Assembly: GCA_013140715.1 (NCBI GenBank)
Contig: JABFSG010000033.1
Location: 1-64,000 of the forward strand
Reading direction: 5' to 3'
Length of the DNA stretch: 64,000 nt
DNA from: Nitrospiraceae bacterium
Lineage (GTDB): Bacteria; Nitrospirota; Nitrospiria; Nitrospirales; Nitrospiraceae
Under the pieces are notes generated by a model that was not told where the DNA came from, ran no database searches, and was given only the letters and a program-made list of their open reading frames with translations. This document shows, one piece after another, positions 1 through 8,006 of this stretch. The first letter of the stretch is position 1. Every line of letters starts with the position of its first letter. Both the position numbers and the translations under genes were made by a program.

Positions 1-356
<356 letters not shown>

Positions 357-428
357 GTGTTCTTAGAATTTGGACCAAGGGCCACCACTTCAATACACTT
401 ACACCATTGCTCAACATTCTCTATTCAG

Positions 429-440
429 TTGTCAAAGAAC
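429..440 (-). promoter_or_regulatory. boxA-like antitermination site in the rRNA leader
   Basis: The complement contains TTCTTTGACAA, close to the boxA/leader sequence found upstream of 16S genes in many bacteria (known role: NusB/S10 loading for antitermination). It lies in the leader, downstream of the promoter at 466-495. Assignment rests on sequence and position only. Confidence 0.5.
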
Positions 441-465
441 AAAAAACTCGTCACGCGAGCCGTGC

Positions 466-495
466 ACTATACTCTGTGCACAGAAAGCGTGTCAA
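466..495 (-). promoter_or_regulatory. rRNA operon promoter
   Basis: On the minus strand a perfect -35 TTGACA (490-495) is followed after 18 nt by TATAGT (466-471). Transcription should start near 459, giving a leader of about 100 nt before the 16S 5' end. The spacer carries the dyad GTGCAC...GTGCAC. This is the best sigma70 match I saw in the window and fits a strong rrn promoter. Confidence 0.8.
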
Positions 496-649
496 GGGAC
501 CCTTTTACCAAAACTATGGTCGGGTATTCCCTAGAACCGCATGCCCTCACCGCACTTTCGCACGCGGCCAACAGGCAGGAAGTACAAACACCATCGAACA
601 GGCGGGAAGATAACAAAGCATCGGATGAGAGTCAAGCATCATTTGCGTG

Positions 650-655
650 TATAAT
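650..655 (+). promoter_or_regulatory. -10 element for a possible leaderless transcript
   Basis: A perfect TATAAT ends 8 nt before the ATG at 664, with no good -35 and no Shine-Dalgarno between. A start 6-7 nt downstream of the -10 would fall at about 661-664, so the mRNA may be leaderless or nearly so. Confidence 0.5.
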
Positions 656-663
656 AAACAATT

Positions 664-1701
664 ATGTCGTCGTACGAATCCCCATTATCCATAGGTCGTC
701 GGACCATTCTGAAGGCCCTCGGTCTCGGCACTCTTGCCGGAGCGACCGGTGGCTGCGATGCCGTCGGCGGTGTATTCGGCCGCATGTTTGCCGTTCCTGC
801 GCGCGAGACCACCTACTTCACACCGACGTCAAAATTCTACGTCGTTAATTACGCCGATGGCGCCGTCTCCATGACGCGCGACGTGAACATCGAACAATGG
901 AGGCTGCACATCAAGGGAGAAGTGAAGCAGCCAATGGCGCTCGGCTGGCGCGATATTCTGAATCGCGATTCCTACGATCAAGTCTCGACACTCATGTGCA
1001 TCGACACGTTGCCGGGCGGGGACAGCATGGGCAACGCGACGTGGCGCGGCATTTCGCTCAAGAAGCTCCTCACAGAAGCCGGCGCCGATGAAGAGACCGC
1101 GCGCGACGTCGTCTTCCGCGGCATCGATGGCTACGACGACAGCATTCCATTCGCGCGGGCCATGCAGGACGACGTGATGCTCGCCTTCCTGATGAACGGC
1201 GAAAAGCTGCCACGGGAGCACGGGTTCCCGATCCGCCTGATCGTCCCGGGCCTCTACGGCATTAAGAACGTCAAATGGATCGCCGAAATCGAAGTCTATC
1301 CCGGTGACTATCAGGGTTACTGGCAGCGCAAAGGCTGGACCGACGACGGCACGATCAAAATCTTTTCACGCATCGATAGCCCCGGCCATTACCAAACACT
1401 CCGTGGAGCCGAGCAGCAATTCCGCGGCATCGCCTTCGGCGGGCCCAACAGCATCGGCAAAGTCGAATTGAGCTTCGACGCAGGCCGAACCTGGAACGAG
1501 TGCCAGATCGAACCGCCCATGTCGCCCTACTCCTGGGTCATCTGGACCTATACCTGGAAACTGCCTCAACGAGGCAAATTCCAAACGGTTGTCCGCGCAA
1601 CAGATACAAAGGGCCAGCTGCAGATTGCGGAAATCATCCGGCCGCAGCCAGCTGGGGCGAGCGGGCTGCACACTATTATTGCCGACATTGAGCAGGTCTA
1701 A
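664..1701 (+). CDS. Tat-exported molybdopterin oxidoreductase, sulfite-oxidase fold
   Basis: A 345-residue protein. It begins with a twin-arginine signal (RRTILKALGLG, from residue 12), so it should be exported folded to the periplasm. The oxidoreductase molybdopterin domain covers roughly residues 55-225, with the likely molybdenum-ligand cysteine at 112 (LMCIDTLPGGD). A Mo-co dimerisation-like domain follows (about 245-335, SFDAGRTWNE). The two-domain order fits the SoxC/SorA group rather than the single-domain MsrP. Substrate is unknown; sulfite is only the family default. No haem motif is present and no cytochrome partner gene is adjacent. No in-frame ATG/GTG/TTG lies between 664 and the RR pair, so this start is forced although it lacks a ribosome-binding site. 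Confidence 0.85.
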   Translation: MSSYESPLSIGRRTILKALGLGTLAGATGGCDAVGGVFGRMFAVPARETTYFTPTSKFYVVNYADGAVSMTRDVNIEQWRLHIKGEVKQPMALGWRDILNRDSYDQVSTLMCIDTLPGGDSMGNATWRGISLKKLLTEAGADEETARDVVFRGIDGYDDSIPFARAMQDDVMLAFLMNGEKLPREHGFPIRLIVPGLYGIKNVKWIAEIEVYPGDYQGYWQRKGWTDDGTIKIFSRIDSPGHYQTLRGAEQQFRGIAFGGPNSIGKVELSFDAGRTWNECQIEPPMSPYSWVIWTYTWKLPQRGKFQTVVRATDTKGQLQIAEIIRPQPAGASGLHTIIADIEQV

Positions 1702-1844
1702 CCTCCGCCCCTCCTTGATGCCCCGAGCTAGCCGATATTCGCAGCCCCAGGAAATCGACGAGTGGCACTCAAGGAAGAGTGGAAGAGCTTTCACTCGATT
1801 CGAAAGCAATCAATAACTCCTGGAACCTTAGGTTATCTATGAGG

Positions 1845-1932
1845 AGGCCTGGCTTGGTCACCACCTGCGCACGTTGAACGACCACCGCTTTATCGTGGGG
1901 GTTCCGGGAGCAGAGGGGGCCAAGCCAGGCTG
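1845..1932. repeat. E-type hairpin repeat, variant core
   Basis: Arms GCCTGGCTTGG (1847-1857) and CCAAGCCAGGC (1920-1930) are perfectly complementary. The middle has the variant core (CCACCGCTTTATCGTGGGGG) shared with the copy at 33126-33213. One of the roughly 100-bp E elements, in which arm sequence differs from copy to copy while complementarity is kept. Confidence 0.7.
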
Positions 1933-1974
1933 GTCTTATCCCTCTCTCCCCCCCACGCCGTGAGTGACAAAAAT

Positions 1975-2073
1975 AGGAAGGGCGTCTGTCGAACTCTCGA
2001 TTGCGCGCGTCCAACGAGGGCCTTCAGAGGCCGCGCGTTGCGCGAGCAGGAGAGTTTGGCAGACGCCCTTCCT
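1975..2073. repeat. E-type hairpin repeat, standard core
   Basis: The left arm starts AGGAAGGGCGTCTG and the right arm ends CAGACGCCCTTCCT; about 24 bp pair, with the few non-Watson-Crick positions being G-U type. The core TGCGCGCGTCCAACGAGG ... CGCGCGTTGCGCGAGCA is nearly identical to copies at 14411, 29986, 33254 and 45265. With the 1845-1932 element it fills the space between the oxidoreductase and glutaredoxin genes (1702-2099), where I see no gene. Confidence 0.8.
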
Positions 2074-2099
2074 GACTTTCCCGAATCTTCTCGACTATT

Positions 2100-2423
2100 C
2101 TATTTTCCGAACGCTTTTTTCAGCAGCGGCTCAATCTCGCCTTTGGCCGCCATCGGATCCAGAATATCGGTATCGCCGTAAAACTGCCCGTCGATGAACA
2201 CCTTGGGGAGCGTCGGCCAGTTAGTCATCTTGACCAGCGCCTCGCGCTTGGCCGGTTGGGACAGGACGTCGATAAGTTCAAACGGATACCCGTACTTATC
2301 GAAGAACTGAATCGTTTCTCTTGTGAACCCGCACATCGGCATCGATTTGGTGCCCTTGCCGTAGATCAAAATCTTGTGCGCGGCGACTTCCTTATTGATT
2401 TCTTCTTCAATGGGATTTGCCAT
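2100..2423 (-). CDS. grxD: monothiol glutaredoxin (Grx4 type)
   Basis: A 107-residue single-domain glutaredoxin of the [2Fe-2S]-cluster-carrying Grx4 class. The fold markers are KGTKSMPMCGFT (active site), WPTLPKVFIDG (TVP-type cis-proline loop) and GDTDI (glutathione-binding GCD-type loop). The canonical CGFS active site reads CGFT, a conservative change that keeps the single cysteine. The start at 2423 is set by AGGAGG at 2431-2436, seven nt upstream; an upstream in-frame ATG at 2441 would include that site and is rejected. It lies downstream of bolA on the same strand, the usual Grx4-BolA partnership in iron-sulfur trafficking and iron sensing. Confidence 0.92.
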   Translation of the reverse strand: MANPIEEEINKEVAAHKILIYGKGTKSMPMCGFTRETIQFFDKYGYPFELIDVLSQPAKREALVKMTNWPTLPKVFIDGQFYGDTDILDPMAAKGEIEPLLKKAFGK

Positions 2424-2512
2424 GGACTGGCCTCCTAACAAGTTACAGAAAGACTATGATTGGCACGAGAGGGTTTCAATGATCGGCACATGTGGCACAA
2501 CATGAGTACACC

Positions 2513-2638
2513 AGCAGGATGCTCAAACAGTCTGTCCAGCAAGGCCGCAGTGAGCGAAGAGGCGAGGCGTACAGTTCGGTACGTTGAGCCTCTGAGCGAA
2601 GCGAGAACGAAGCTGACAGACTGTTTGAGCATCCTGCT
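2513..2638. repeat. H-type long hairpin repeat between bolA and grxD
   Basis: Arms AGCAGGATGCTCAAACAGTC (from 2513) and the complementary arm ending ATCCTGCT (2631-2638) give about 25 bp of pairing. A second hairpin is nested inside (GAGGC..GCGTAC / GTACGT..GCCTC). The outer end touches the bolA stop codon (2638-2640). Core words (GCGAGGCCGCAG-like, CTTCGTTCTCG, CTCAACGTA) recur in the element at 60062-60197. It may act as an intra-operon terminator or RNA-processing site; that is inference. Confidence 0.8.
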
Positions 2639-2877
2639 TAGGATTCTTCTGTTGTTCGAGCCGTTATTTCGAGAGCGTGAATTCGTCCATCCTTCATCGG
2701 GGCATCCAACGATTGATAGACCAGACGATGCCGATCCAGCAGATTCTTCCCTGCGAAGGCCGACGAGATCACCACCACTTTGAGATGATTCATCGTGCCG
2801 GTCCGATCCAACACCGTGACCACGGCATCCGGCATCATTTTCCGCACATATTCCGTTAGGACATCGGGTGTAATCAT
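2638..2877 (-). CDS. bolA: BolA family protein
   Basis: A 79-residue BolA-like protein with the class II KH-like fold. The signature HRLVYQSLD with its invariant histidine sits near residue 50, followed by the HALEI strand. BolA proteins bind monothiol glutaredoxins through a shared [2Fe-2S] cluster; grxD lies 215 bp downstream on the same strand, which supports that role here. A GGAGAGG site directly precedes the ATG. The stop codon is immediately followed by the H-type hairpin, so the extreme C-terminus may have been reshaped by the repeat. Confidence 0.93.
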   Translation of the reverse strand: MITPDVLTEYVRKMMPDAVVTVLDRTGTMNHLKVVVISSAFAGKNLLDRHRLVYQSLDAPMKDGRIHALEITARTTEES

Positions 2878-2955
2878 GACCTCTCCAATTTACCGATCAT
2901 CAGAATACCTCAGTACCGAACTGAAAGGCAATTCGCAGCCGGAGGCTGGTTCCTC

Positions 2956-3026
2956 TTGTTTGTTTTGTTTGTCTGGTTTGTTTCATTGAACAAGATCAAC
3001 CAGAGAAACCAAACAAACCAAATCAA
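2956..3026. repeat. F-type T/G-A/C hairpin repeat
   Basis: The left arm is built from TTTG words (TTGTTTGTTTTGTTTGTCTG) and the right arm from the complementary AAAC words (CCAAACAAACC). One of seven F elements here, all intergenic. It lies in the 2878-3239 gap between divergent genes, which otherwise holds only the sigma54-like promoter. Confidence 0.8.
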
Positions 3027-3151
3027 CCCTCCCCACATTTTTCGGTGGTGCTTTTCAGCACATGATGGTGGATATCAACTAGGGCTCCGCGCATCACCTT
3101 CCATAAGACTCCCTTTTCCAGGAAATCTGAACCCTTTCTGCATGGCCATGC

Positions 3152-3166
3152 TGGCACGCACATTGC
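3152..3166 (+). promoter_or_regulatory. candidate sigma54 (RpoN) promoter
   Basis: TGGCACGCACATTGC matches the -24/-12 consensus TGGCACG-N4-TTGC exactly; only the following W position is G. GG (3153-3154) and GC (3165-3166) have the required spacing. Predicted start is near 3178, about 60 nt before the receiver-protein ATG at 3240. The signalling operon 3240-7881 would then need an enhancer-binding protein, which is not encoded nearby. Confidence 0.65.
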
Positions 3167-3239
3167 GCTTCGCGTTGGGTAAGAACCAAGGAGTCGATCA
3201 TAATGCCTCCACATCTACCTATCAACAAAGGAGGGTGCC

Positions 3240-3674
3240 ATGAGTGAGTTTAAGTCCGGATCCTTTATCGGAGGAGAAACCTGCGAGGGACGGGTGCTCG
3301 TGGTCGACGACGAGCCCGATATCCGCAAAGTCGTCAAGATGACTCTGCAGAAGGCCGGCTATGAGGTCCTTGAAGCGGAAAACGGCGAGAAGGCGATCGA
3401 GGTTATTAATTCAGGCGAAAACCGGCTGCTCCTCGATGTCGTGATCTGCGACATCCGTATGCCGAAAATCAATGGAGCCGAAGCCGTCGCGTACTTTAGA
3501 AACAACTACCCTCATGTGCCGCTAATCGTGCTGACCGGTTTCCCGGACACAGATATGGCGACATCCTTTCTCCGGCAGGGAGTGGTCGACTATCTCGTCA
3601 AGCCGGTCGAAGGGGAGAAACTGAGAGCAGCCGTCGCACGGGCCATGGAACAGCGGGAACTGGCACGGTTGTGA
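3240..3674 (+). CDS. single-domain response regulator
   Basis: A 144-residue protein made of one receiver domain (residues ~18-138) with no output domain. The acidic pair is D23/D24, the phosphoacceptor D71 (CDIRMPK), the switch threonine T99 (VLTGFP) and the conserved lysine K121 (LVKPV). It starts at an ATG preceded by AAAGGAGGG. It heads a co-directional cluster with two histidine kinases and a c-haem protein, so it is probably their phosphate acceptor, acting by protein-protein contact or as an intermediate relay. Confidence 0.9.
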   Translation: MSEFKSGSFIGGETCEGRVLVVDDEPDIRKVVKMTLQKAGYEVLEAENGEKAIEVINSGENRLLLDVVICDIRMPKINGAEAVAYFRNNYPHVPLIVLTGFPDTDMATSFLRQGVVDYLVKPVEGEKLRAAVARAMEQRELARL

Positions 3675-3773
3675 CGACGAACGGCCTTTCCCTCTGTTTC
3701 GAGGAGAGACCTTCTCCTCTTGATTCTTCTTCGGAACAGAGGGCCACAGTCCCTCAAAAGTGAGACCGCCTGA

Positions 3774-4826
3774 ATGGAACGGACCGGCCATACCAAGGTC
3801 GCCATTGTCGGAGCGGGGCACGGGGGTCACGCACTGCTGGATCTGCTGCATCGAGTCCCGTCGATTGAAATCGTCGGCATAGCGGACAGAAACCCTGCGG
3901 CACCGGGCCTGCAGCGCGCGCGGGAGCTCCGAATTCCCATCATCGCCGAGGTGCCCGATCTGATCGGCAACCATGGCGCGAGCCTGATCATGGACGTCAC
4001 GGACGATCCTGAGATGGAGACCTATCTCCATGCCCACAGACCCCCGACCACGGACATCCTCAACGGATCGTCATCCCGACTGGTCTGGGAACTGGTCCAA
4101 CACGAATTTAAACTCGAAGCAGAGCTGCTCCAGTCGGAAAAGCTTGCGGGAATCGGCTCCTTCGCCGCAGGAATTGCCCACGATATCAACAACCCCCTGC
4201 AGCTCATTTTGGGCCTGGCGGAAAACCTGGCGGAGGAACGAAACCTGACCGCCGTCCACGAACAGGCCAATGAGATTATCGAAGCGGTCAAACGGACAAG
4301 CGCCATCTGTCGTGACCTCACCCGCTACTCACGGCGCGCATCTCCCCATGAAGATGTGCTGGTGCCGGTGAACGGCAAACTGGACGAGGCCTTGAGGATC
4401 GCACGCTACGCGTCGAGCTTTCACGATATCGAGATGATTAAACAGTATCAGCCAAGCGCCGCCGTCACAGGGAATCCGGATGAGCTGCTCCATGTCTTCG
4501 TCAATCTCATCACCAATGCGGTCCATGCCATGGAACAGGCAGGCGGTAGACTGACGATCGAGACCTCCGTCCTCAACGGCCAGGTCGGCGTCCGAATCTC
4601 CGATACTGGTTGCGGCATCGCCCCGGACAAGATCCCCGAAATCTTCGAGCCGTTTTTCACAACGAAGTCCCCAGGGAAAGGAACGGGGCTGGGACTCTAT
4701 AACGTCAAAACGATCGTCGACAAAATGCACGGAGTCATCGCCGTCGACAGTCAGATCGAAAAGGGAACGACCTTCATCTTGACCTTCCCCAAAGGAGAAC
4801 CGACCGGACAAGAGGGTCTGTCATGA
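3774..4826 (+). CDS. histidine kinase with N-terminal Rossmann (NAD-binding-like) domain
   Basis: 350 residues with no membrane segment, so cytosolic. Residues 1-105 form a dehydrogenase-type Rossmann fold: KVAIVGAGHGGHA carries the glycine-rich loop (13-18) and GIADRN ends strand 2 with an acidic residue (D38), typical of NAD(H) rather than NADP(H) binding. Then come HisKA (H136 in GIAHDINNP; the usual E after H is D), an N box (VNLITNAVHAM) and G boxes (DTGCGIAP, GTGLGLYN) of the ATPase domain. The architecture suggests a kinase that reads a dinucleotide or a small ligand. The stop overlaps the next start by 4 nt (ATGA), so translation is coupled. Confidence 0.85.
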   Translation: MERTGHTKVAIVGAGHGGHALLDLLHRVPSIEIVGIADRNPAAPGLQRARELRIPIIAEVPDLIGNHGASLIMDVTDDPEMETYLHAHRPPTTDILNGSSSRLVWELVQHEFKLEAELLQSEKLAGIGSFAAGIAHDINNPLQLILGLAENLAEERNLTAVHEQANEIIEAVKRTSAICRDLTRYSRRASPHEDVLVPVNGKLDEALRIARYASSFHDIEMIKQYQPSAAVTGNPDELLHVFVNLITNAVHAMEQAGGRLTIETSVLNGQVGVRISDTGCGIAPDKIPEIFEPFFTTKSPGKGTGLGLYNVKTIVDKMHGVIAVDSQIEKGTTFILTFPKGEPTGQEGLS

Positions 4827-7321
4827 TCCCACCACCTCCTCCCTCTCGTTCCAATAGGACGTGGGGACTTCAACCGAAACTGATCCTGGCCATGTTGCTT
4901 GTCGGGATTGTGCCCCTCATCGTGGGACTCGGTCTCGCCTTTTGGCAAGGCTCCCGCGAAATCCAGGTCGTCAGCGGCGAAAGCTTCAAGGCCTTGGCCG
5001 AAGAGACGGCGCGAAAAGTCGATCTCTTGATGTCTGATGAAATAGGACGGACATCACGGATTGCAACAGACCCCTCGATTATCCTTGAACTTGAACAACG
5101 GCGCGATGCCCTGCTGGACATGTCTGACGATGCGCGTCGTCGATCGGTGGATACCCTTAAGAGGGGCTGGGAAGCCAAAGAGCCGGCATCAGTCCAGGCC
5201 ATTACGGGAAACAAGATGGCCGGCATCATCCAGGAATATCTCGCGGGGACCAAGAACGAAGCCGATCAATTGATACCGCAAGTAGTCCGGTCTGCCACGA
5301 AGATGCTGTACATCACAGACGTCGAGGGGAACCTGGTGGCCTCGTCGACCAACCTACCGTCCTTCGCGCATAAAGAAACCGCCTGGTGGAAAGGCGCTTC
5401 CCATCGCGGGGTCGGCCAGCTCTATATCGAAAACGTACACTTCGACGAGTCGGTCCAGAGCTATGTCATCAGTATCTCGCTTCCCATTATGGATCGCATC
5501 CGATATGGAGTAGTCGGGGTGATCCATCGTGTCATCGACGCCAAAGAGCTGATCTCACCTTCGATCTCGCCCATCCGATTCGGCAAGACCGGCCATGTAA
5601 TGCTGATCGATCATCGCGGCATCGTCATAAGCTGCCCCATCCTGCCGACCGGCGTCCGGCTCTCCGATGCACAGCTGGTTCCCCTCGTCACGCCTCTTCA
5701 ACCCGGTTGGGTCAGCGCCCCGAGCGATGGCCATGGCGGACAATCAACCTCGATTATCGGATTCGCCCCGATGCCGGAAACCAGTCGGGCTACCAATAGC
5801 GATCTCGGCAAGGGCTCCTGGCATACCTTTGTCTGGCAAGCGTCCGATGAACTCTTTGCGCCGATTCGTCACTTCCTCACCTGGATGGCGATCTTCAGTC
5901 TGGTCGCCGTCGGATTGATGACATCGCTCGGCTACCTTGCGGCGAACCGTATTGTCACGCCAGTGCGTCGATTACAGGCAGCGGCACAATTGGTCGGGCG
6001 CGGTGAGCTTCGGCAGCCCATCGACATTCAGACAGGCGATGAAATTCAGGATCTCGCTGACGAATTCAATCGGATGAATCGCCAGTTGGAAGCGGCCTTT
6101 GCCGGCCTGACCGATCAAGTGACCTTCAAAACACAACAGGTGGAGTCCCTGCTTCACTCGACAGACCAGATTCTGGATGCGGTTCCAACCCCGATCATCA
6201 TGGTCAATCAAGACGAACAGGTGCAGTACATCAATCGTGTCGGACGAGACTCCTTTCCGGTTACCGACCATTCGACCCAATCGATCCCGTTGTTCGAGAT
6301 ACTCCCAGACGACGCCGCTCTACGAGAGCACCTGCGGAGAGAATTCCGGCGCGCGCGAAATGGAGACCATGTCGAGACAGCATCCGGAGCGGAGGATGCC
6401 GCGGTCGTCAAGACCGCCCGCGACCCCTTGGCTCCTGAGACGGGAACGGGAGAACCAAGCAACCGGCAGGAAATTCAGATCGGTTCCCGACGGTATCACT
6501 ATCAGTGGTTCCACATGGTGGGGAGAAACCAGGGAGAGGATCGGGTCGGCCTTGTCTTCAGGGACACGACGGACGACAGCCTGCTCCAAGATCAGATTAT
6601 CCAGGCAGAAAAATCAGGCAGTCTTGGGACCCTCACAGCCGGAATCGGCCATGAACTGAACAATCCGCTCTTCGGCATTCTCGGACTGGGAGAAGCCATT
6701 GAAGAAGAAGCAGACCTGGACCGTGTCAGATCCTATGCCCGAGACATCGTCCAGCATGGCCGCCGAATGGCCGCGATTATCCGAGACTTCACCGGCGTCA
6801 CAGCCCGCGAGACATCGGATCAACGGCAACCGGTTCACCTCGAACGGGAACTCGATCAGGCCATCACGACAGTCGTGGCTGGCATCGACGCCACAGGACT
6901 CGCGATCCAGAAAACATACGCGGGAGACAGCTGCGTGTCGGCTCTGCCCGACCAGATCAGACAGGCGTTCACGAACTTAGTGGCGAATGCCATTCAGGCA
7001 ATGAAAGGCCGTGGCAGCTTGCATCTTTCGACATCTTTGACCGATACATCGGTCGTAACCAGGATTGGGGATTCCGGACCCGGTATTCCAAAACAATACC
7101 TGTCAAAAATTTTCGACCCCTTCTTTACTACCAAGGGGCAGGGCGAAGGATCCGGACTGGGCCTCACCGTGGCCCGCCGCATCATCAGAAAATTTGGAGG
7201 AGACATCAGAATCGAGAGTCAGGAAGGGAGCGGCACCTCATGTATCGTGACTCTCCCTGTCATTCCGCCATTTCCGCGCACAGAGGAGGCTTCATGCACC
7301 GAGTCGCACTCTACGCCATAG
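4823..7321 (+). CDS. membrane sensor histidine kinase (Cache-HAMP-PAS-HisKA-ATPase)
   Basis: 832 residues. A membrane segment near 17-38 (MLLVGIVPLIVGLGLAF) and another near 350-375 (FSLVAVGLMTSLGYLAA) bracket a ~300-residue periplasmic region that reads as a double Cache sensor (YITDVEGNLVASS, MLIDHRGIVIS). HAMP, a coiled linker and a PAS-like domain (VPTPIIMVNQDEQVQYINR) follow. HisKA has the phosphorylatable histidine in GHELNNPLFG near residue 609, then N, G1 and G2 boxes (FTNLVANAIQAM, DSGPGIP, GSGLGLTVA). It overlaps the preceding kinase by 4 nt and the following haem-protein gene by 28 nt. The periplasmic sensor could receive a signal from that haem protein (inference). Confidence 0.9.
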   Translation: MIPPPPPSRSNRTWGLQPKLILAMLLVGIVPLIVGLGLAFWQGSREIQVVSGESFKALAEETARKVDLLMSDEIGRTSRIATDPSIILELEQRRDALLDMSDDARRRSVDTLKRGWEAKEPASVQAITGNKMAGIIQEYLAGTKNEADQLIPQVVRSATKMLYITDVEGNLVASSTNLPSFAHKETAWWKGASHRGVGQLYIENVHFDESVQSYVISISLPIMDRIRYGVVGVIHRVIDAKELISPSISPIRFGKTGHVMLIDHRGIVISCPILPTGVRLSDAQLVPLVTPLQPGWVSAPSDGHGGQSTSIIGFAPMPETSRATNSDLGKGSWHTFVWQASDELFAPIRHFLTWMAIFSLVAVGLMTSLGYLAANRIVTPVRRLQAAAQLVGRGELRQPIDIQTGDEIQDLADEFNRMNRQLEAAFAGLTDQVTFKTQQVESLLHSTDQILDAVPTPIIMVNQDEQVQYINRVGRDSFPVTDHSTQSIPLFEILPDDAALREHLRREFRRARNGDHVETASGAEDAAVVKTARDPLAPETGTGEPSNRQEIQIGSRRYHYQWFHMVGRNQGEDRVGLVFRDTTDDSLLQDQIIQAEKSGSLGTLTAGIGHELNNPLFGILGLGEAIEEEADLDRVRSYARDIVQHGRRMAAIIRDFTGVTARETSDQRQPVHLERELDQAITTVVAGIDATGLAIQKTYAGDSCVSALPDQIRQAFTNLVANAIQAMKGRGSLHLSTSLTDTSVVTRIGDSGPGIPKQYLSKIFDPFFTTKGQGEGSGLGLTVARRIIRKFGGDIRIESQEGSGTSCIVTLPVIPPFPRTEEASCTESHSTP

Positions 7322-7881
7322 CCCTCACTCTCCTCATTGCTAGCCTGTGGTGGGAGCCCTGTACCCTTTCTGCAAAAGAGCGAACTGGACCGTCCGGTAT
7401 CCCCCCGGAAAAAGTGGCGGCCTATATCTATGATGTCATCAAGGCAGACCGCACATTGTATACCACGGAAATCGTGAATCGACTCCAGGCAAAAGGGGTC
7501 GCCAATGCCTCCGAACATTGGGAGCAAGAGAACGCCCTCATGTTGCCGGCACAGTTCCTTCAACATTCCGGCAAGCTGGCGGCAGAGAGCGGAAGCGAGA
7601 TCCGGTATCGGCTGATAGGCCTCTGGCCTATTTACCGTCGCAATGCTCCAGCGAGCGACCTGGAACGGAATGCCCTGGAGTCTCTCCGTAAGAATCCCGC
7701 CGTGCCTGTCACAGGAGTCGTGACCAGCGGGCGCAAACAATATTTTCAGGCGATCTATCCAGACCTCGCCGTCTCATCCGTCTGTATCGAGTGCCACAAC
7801 GGTCATTTGCTCAGCCCGAAACGGGACTTTAAGCTCAACGACGTGATGGGCGGAATCGCCATCACCATCCCGCTGGAATAA
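7294..7881 (+). CDS. periplasmic c-haem sensor-like protein (Tll0287/DUF3365 family)
   Basis: 195 residues. The start at 7294 is chosen because AGAGGAGG precedes it and it gives a clean signal peptide (MHRVALYAIALTLLIASLWW). The C-terminal half matches the Tll0287-like haem domain, with one CxxCH haem-attachment site (CIECH, residues 164-168) followed by GGIAITIPL. Such domains are known as periplasmic haem sensors, free or fused to kinases. The first 28 nt are shared with the 3' end of the kinase gene, so the two are translationally linked. Together with the Cache kinase it probably forms a split redox or gas sensor; the ligand cannot be read from sequence. Confidence 0.85.
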   Translation: MHRVALYAIALTLLIASLWWEPCTLSAKERTGPSGIPPEKVAAYIYDVIKADRTLYTTEIVNRLQAKGVANASEHWEQENALMLPAQFLQHSGKLAAESGSEIRYRLIGLWPIYRRNAPASDLERNALESLRKNPAVPVTGVVTSGRKQYFQAIYPDLAVSSVCIECHNGHLLSPKRDFKLNDVMGGIAITIPLE

Positions 7882-7913
7882 CGTATGAGCGAGAAAGGCG
7901 AGACGGATGAGAC

Positions 7914-7989
7914 TGGTTGATCTGGTTTGTTTAGTTCATCTGGTAAGTCTGGTTCAACCAAACAAACGAGACAAACGAAACAAAGCAAA
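7914..7989. repeat. F-type hairpin repeat in a convergent gap
   Basis: Left arm words GGTTGATCTGGTTTGTTTAG pair with right arm words CCAAACAAACGAGAC. The tail AACGATCTTCATCCTGCTAAG (7990-8010 region) is shared with other F copies. It sits between the ends of two convergent genes and may work as a bidirectional terminator. Confidence 0.75.
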
Positions 7990-8006
7990 TAACGATCTTC
8001 ATCCTG

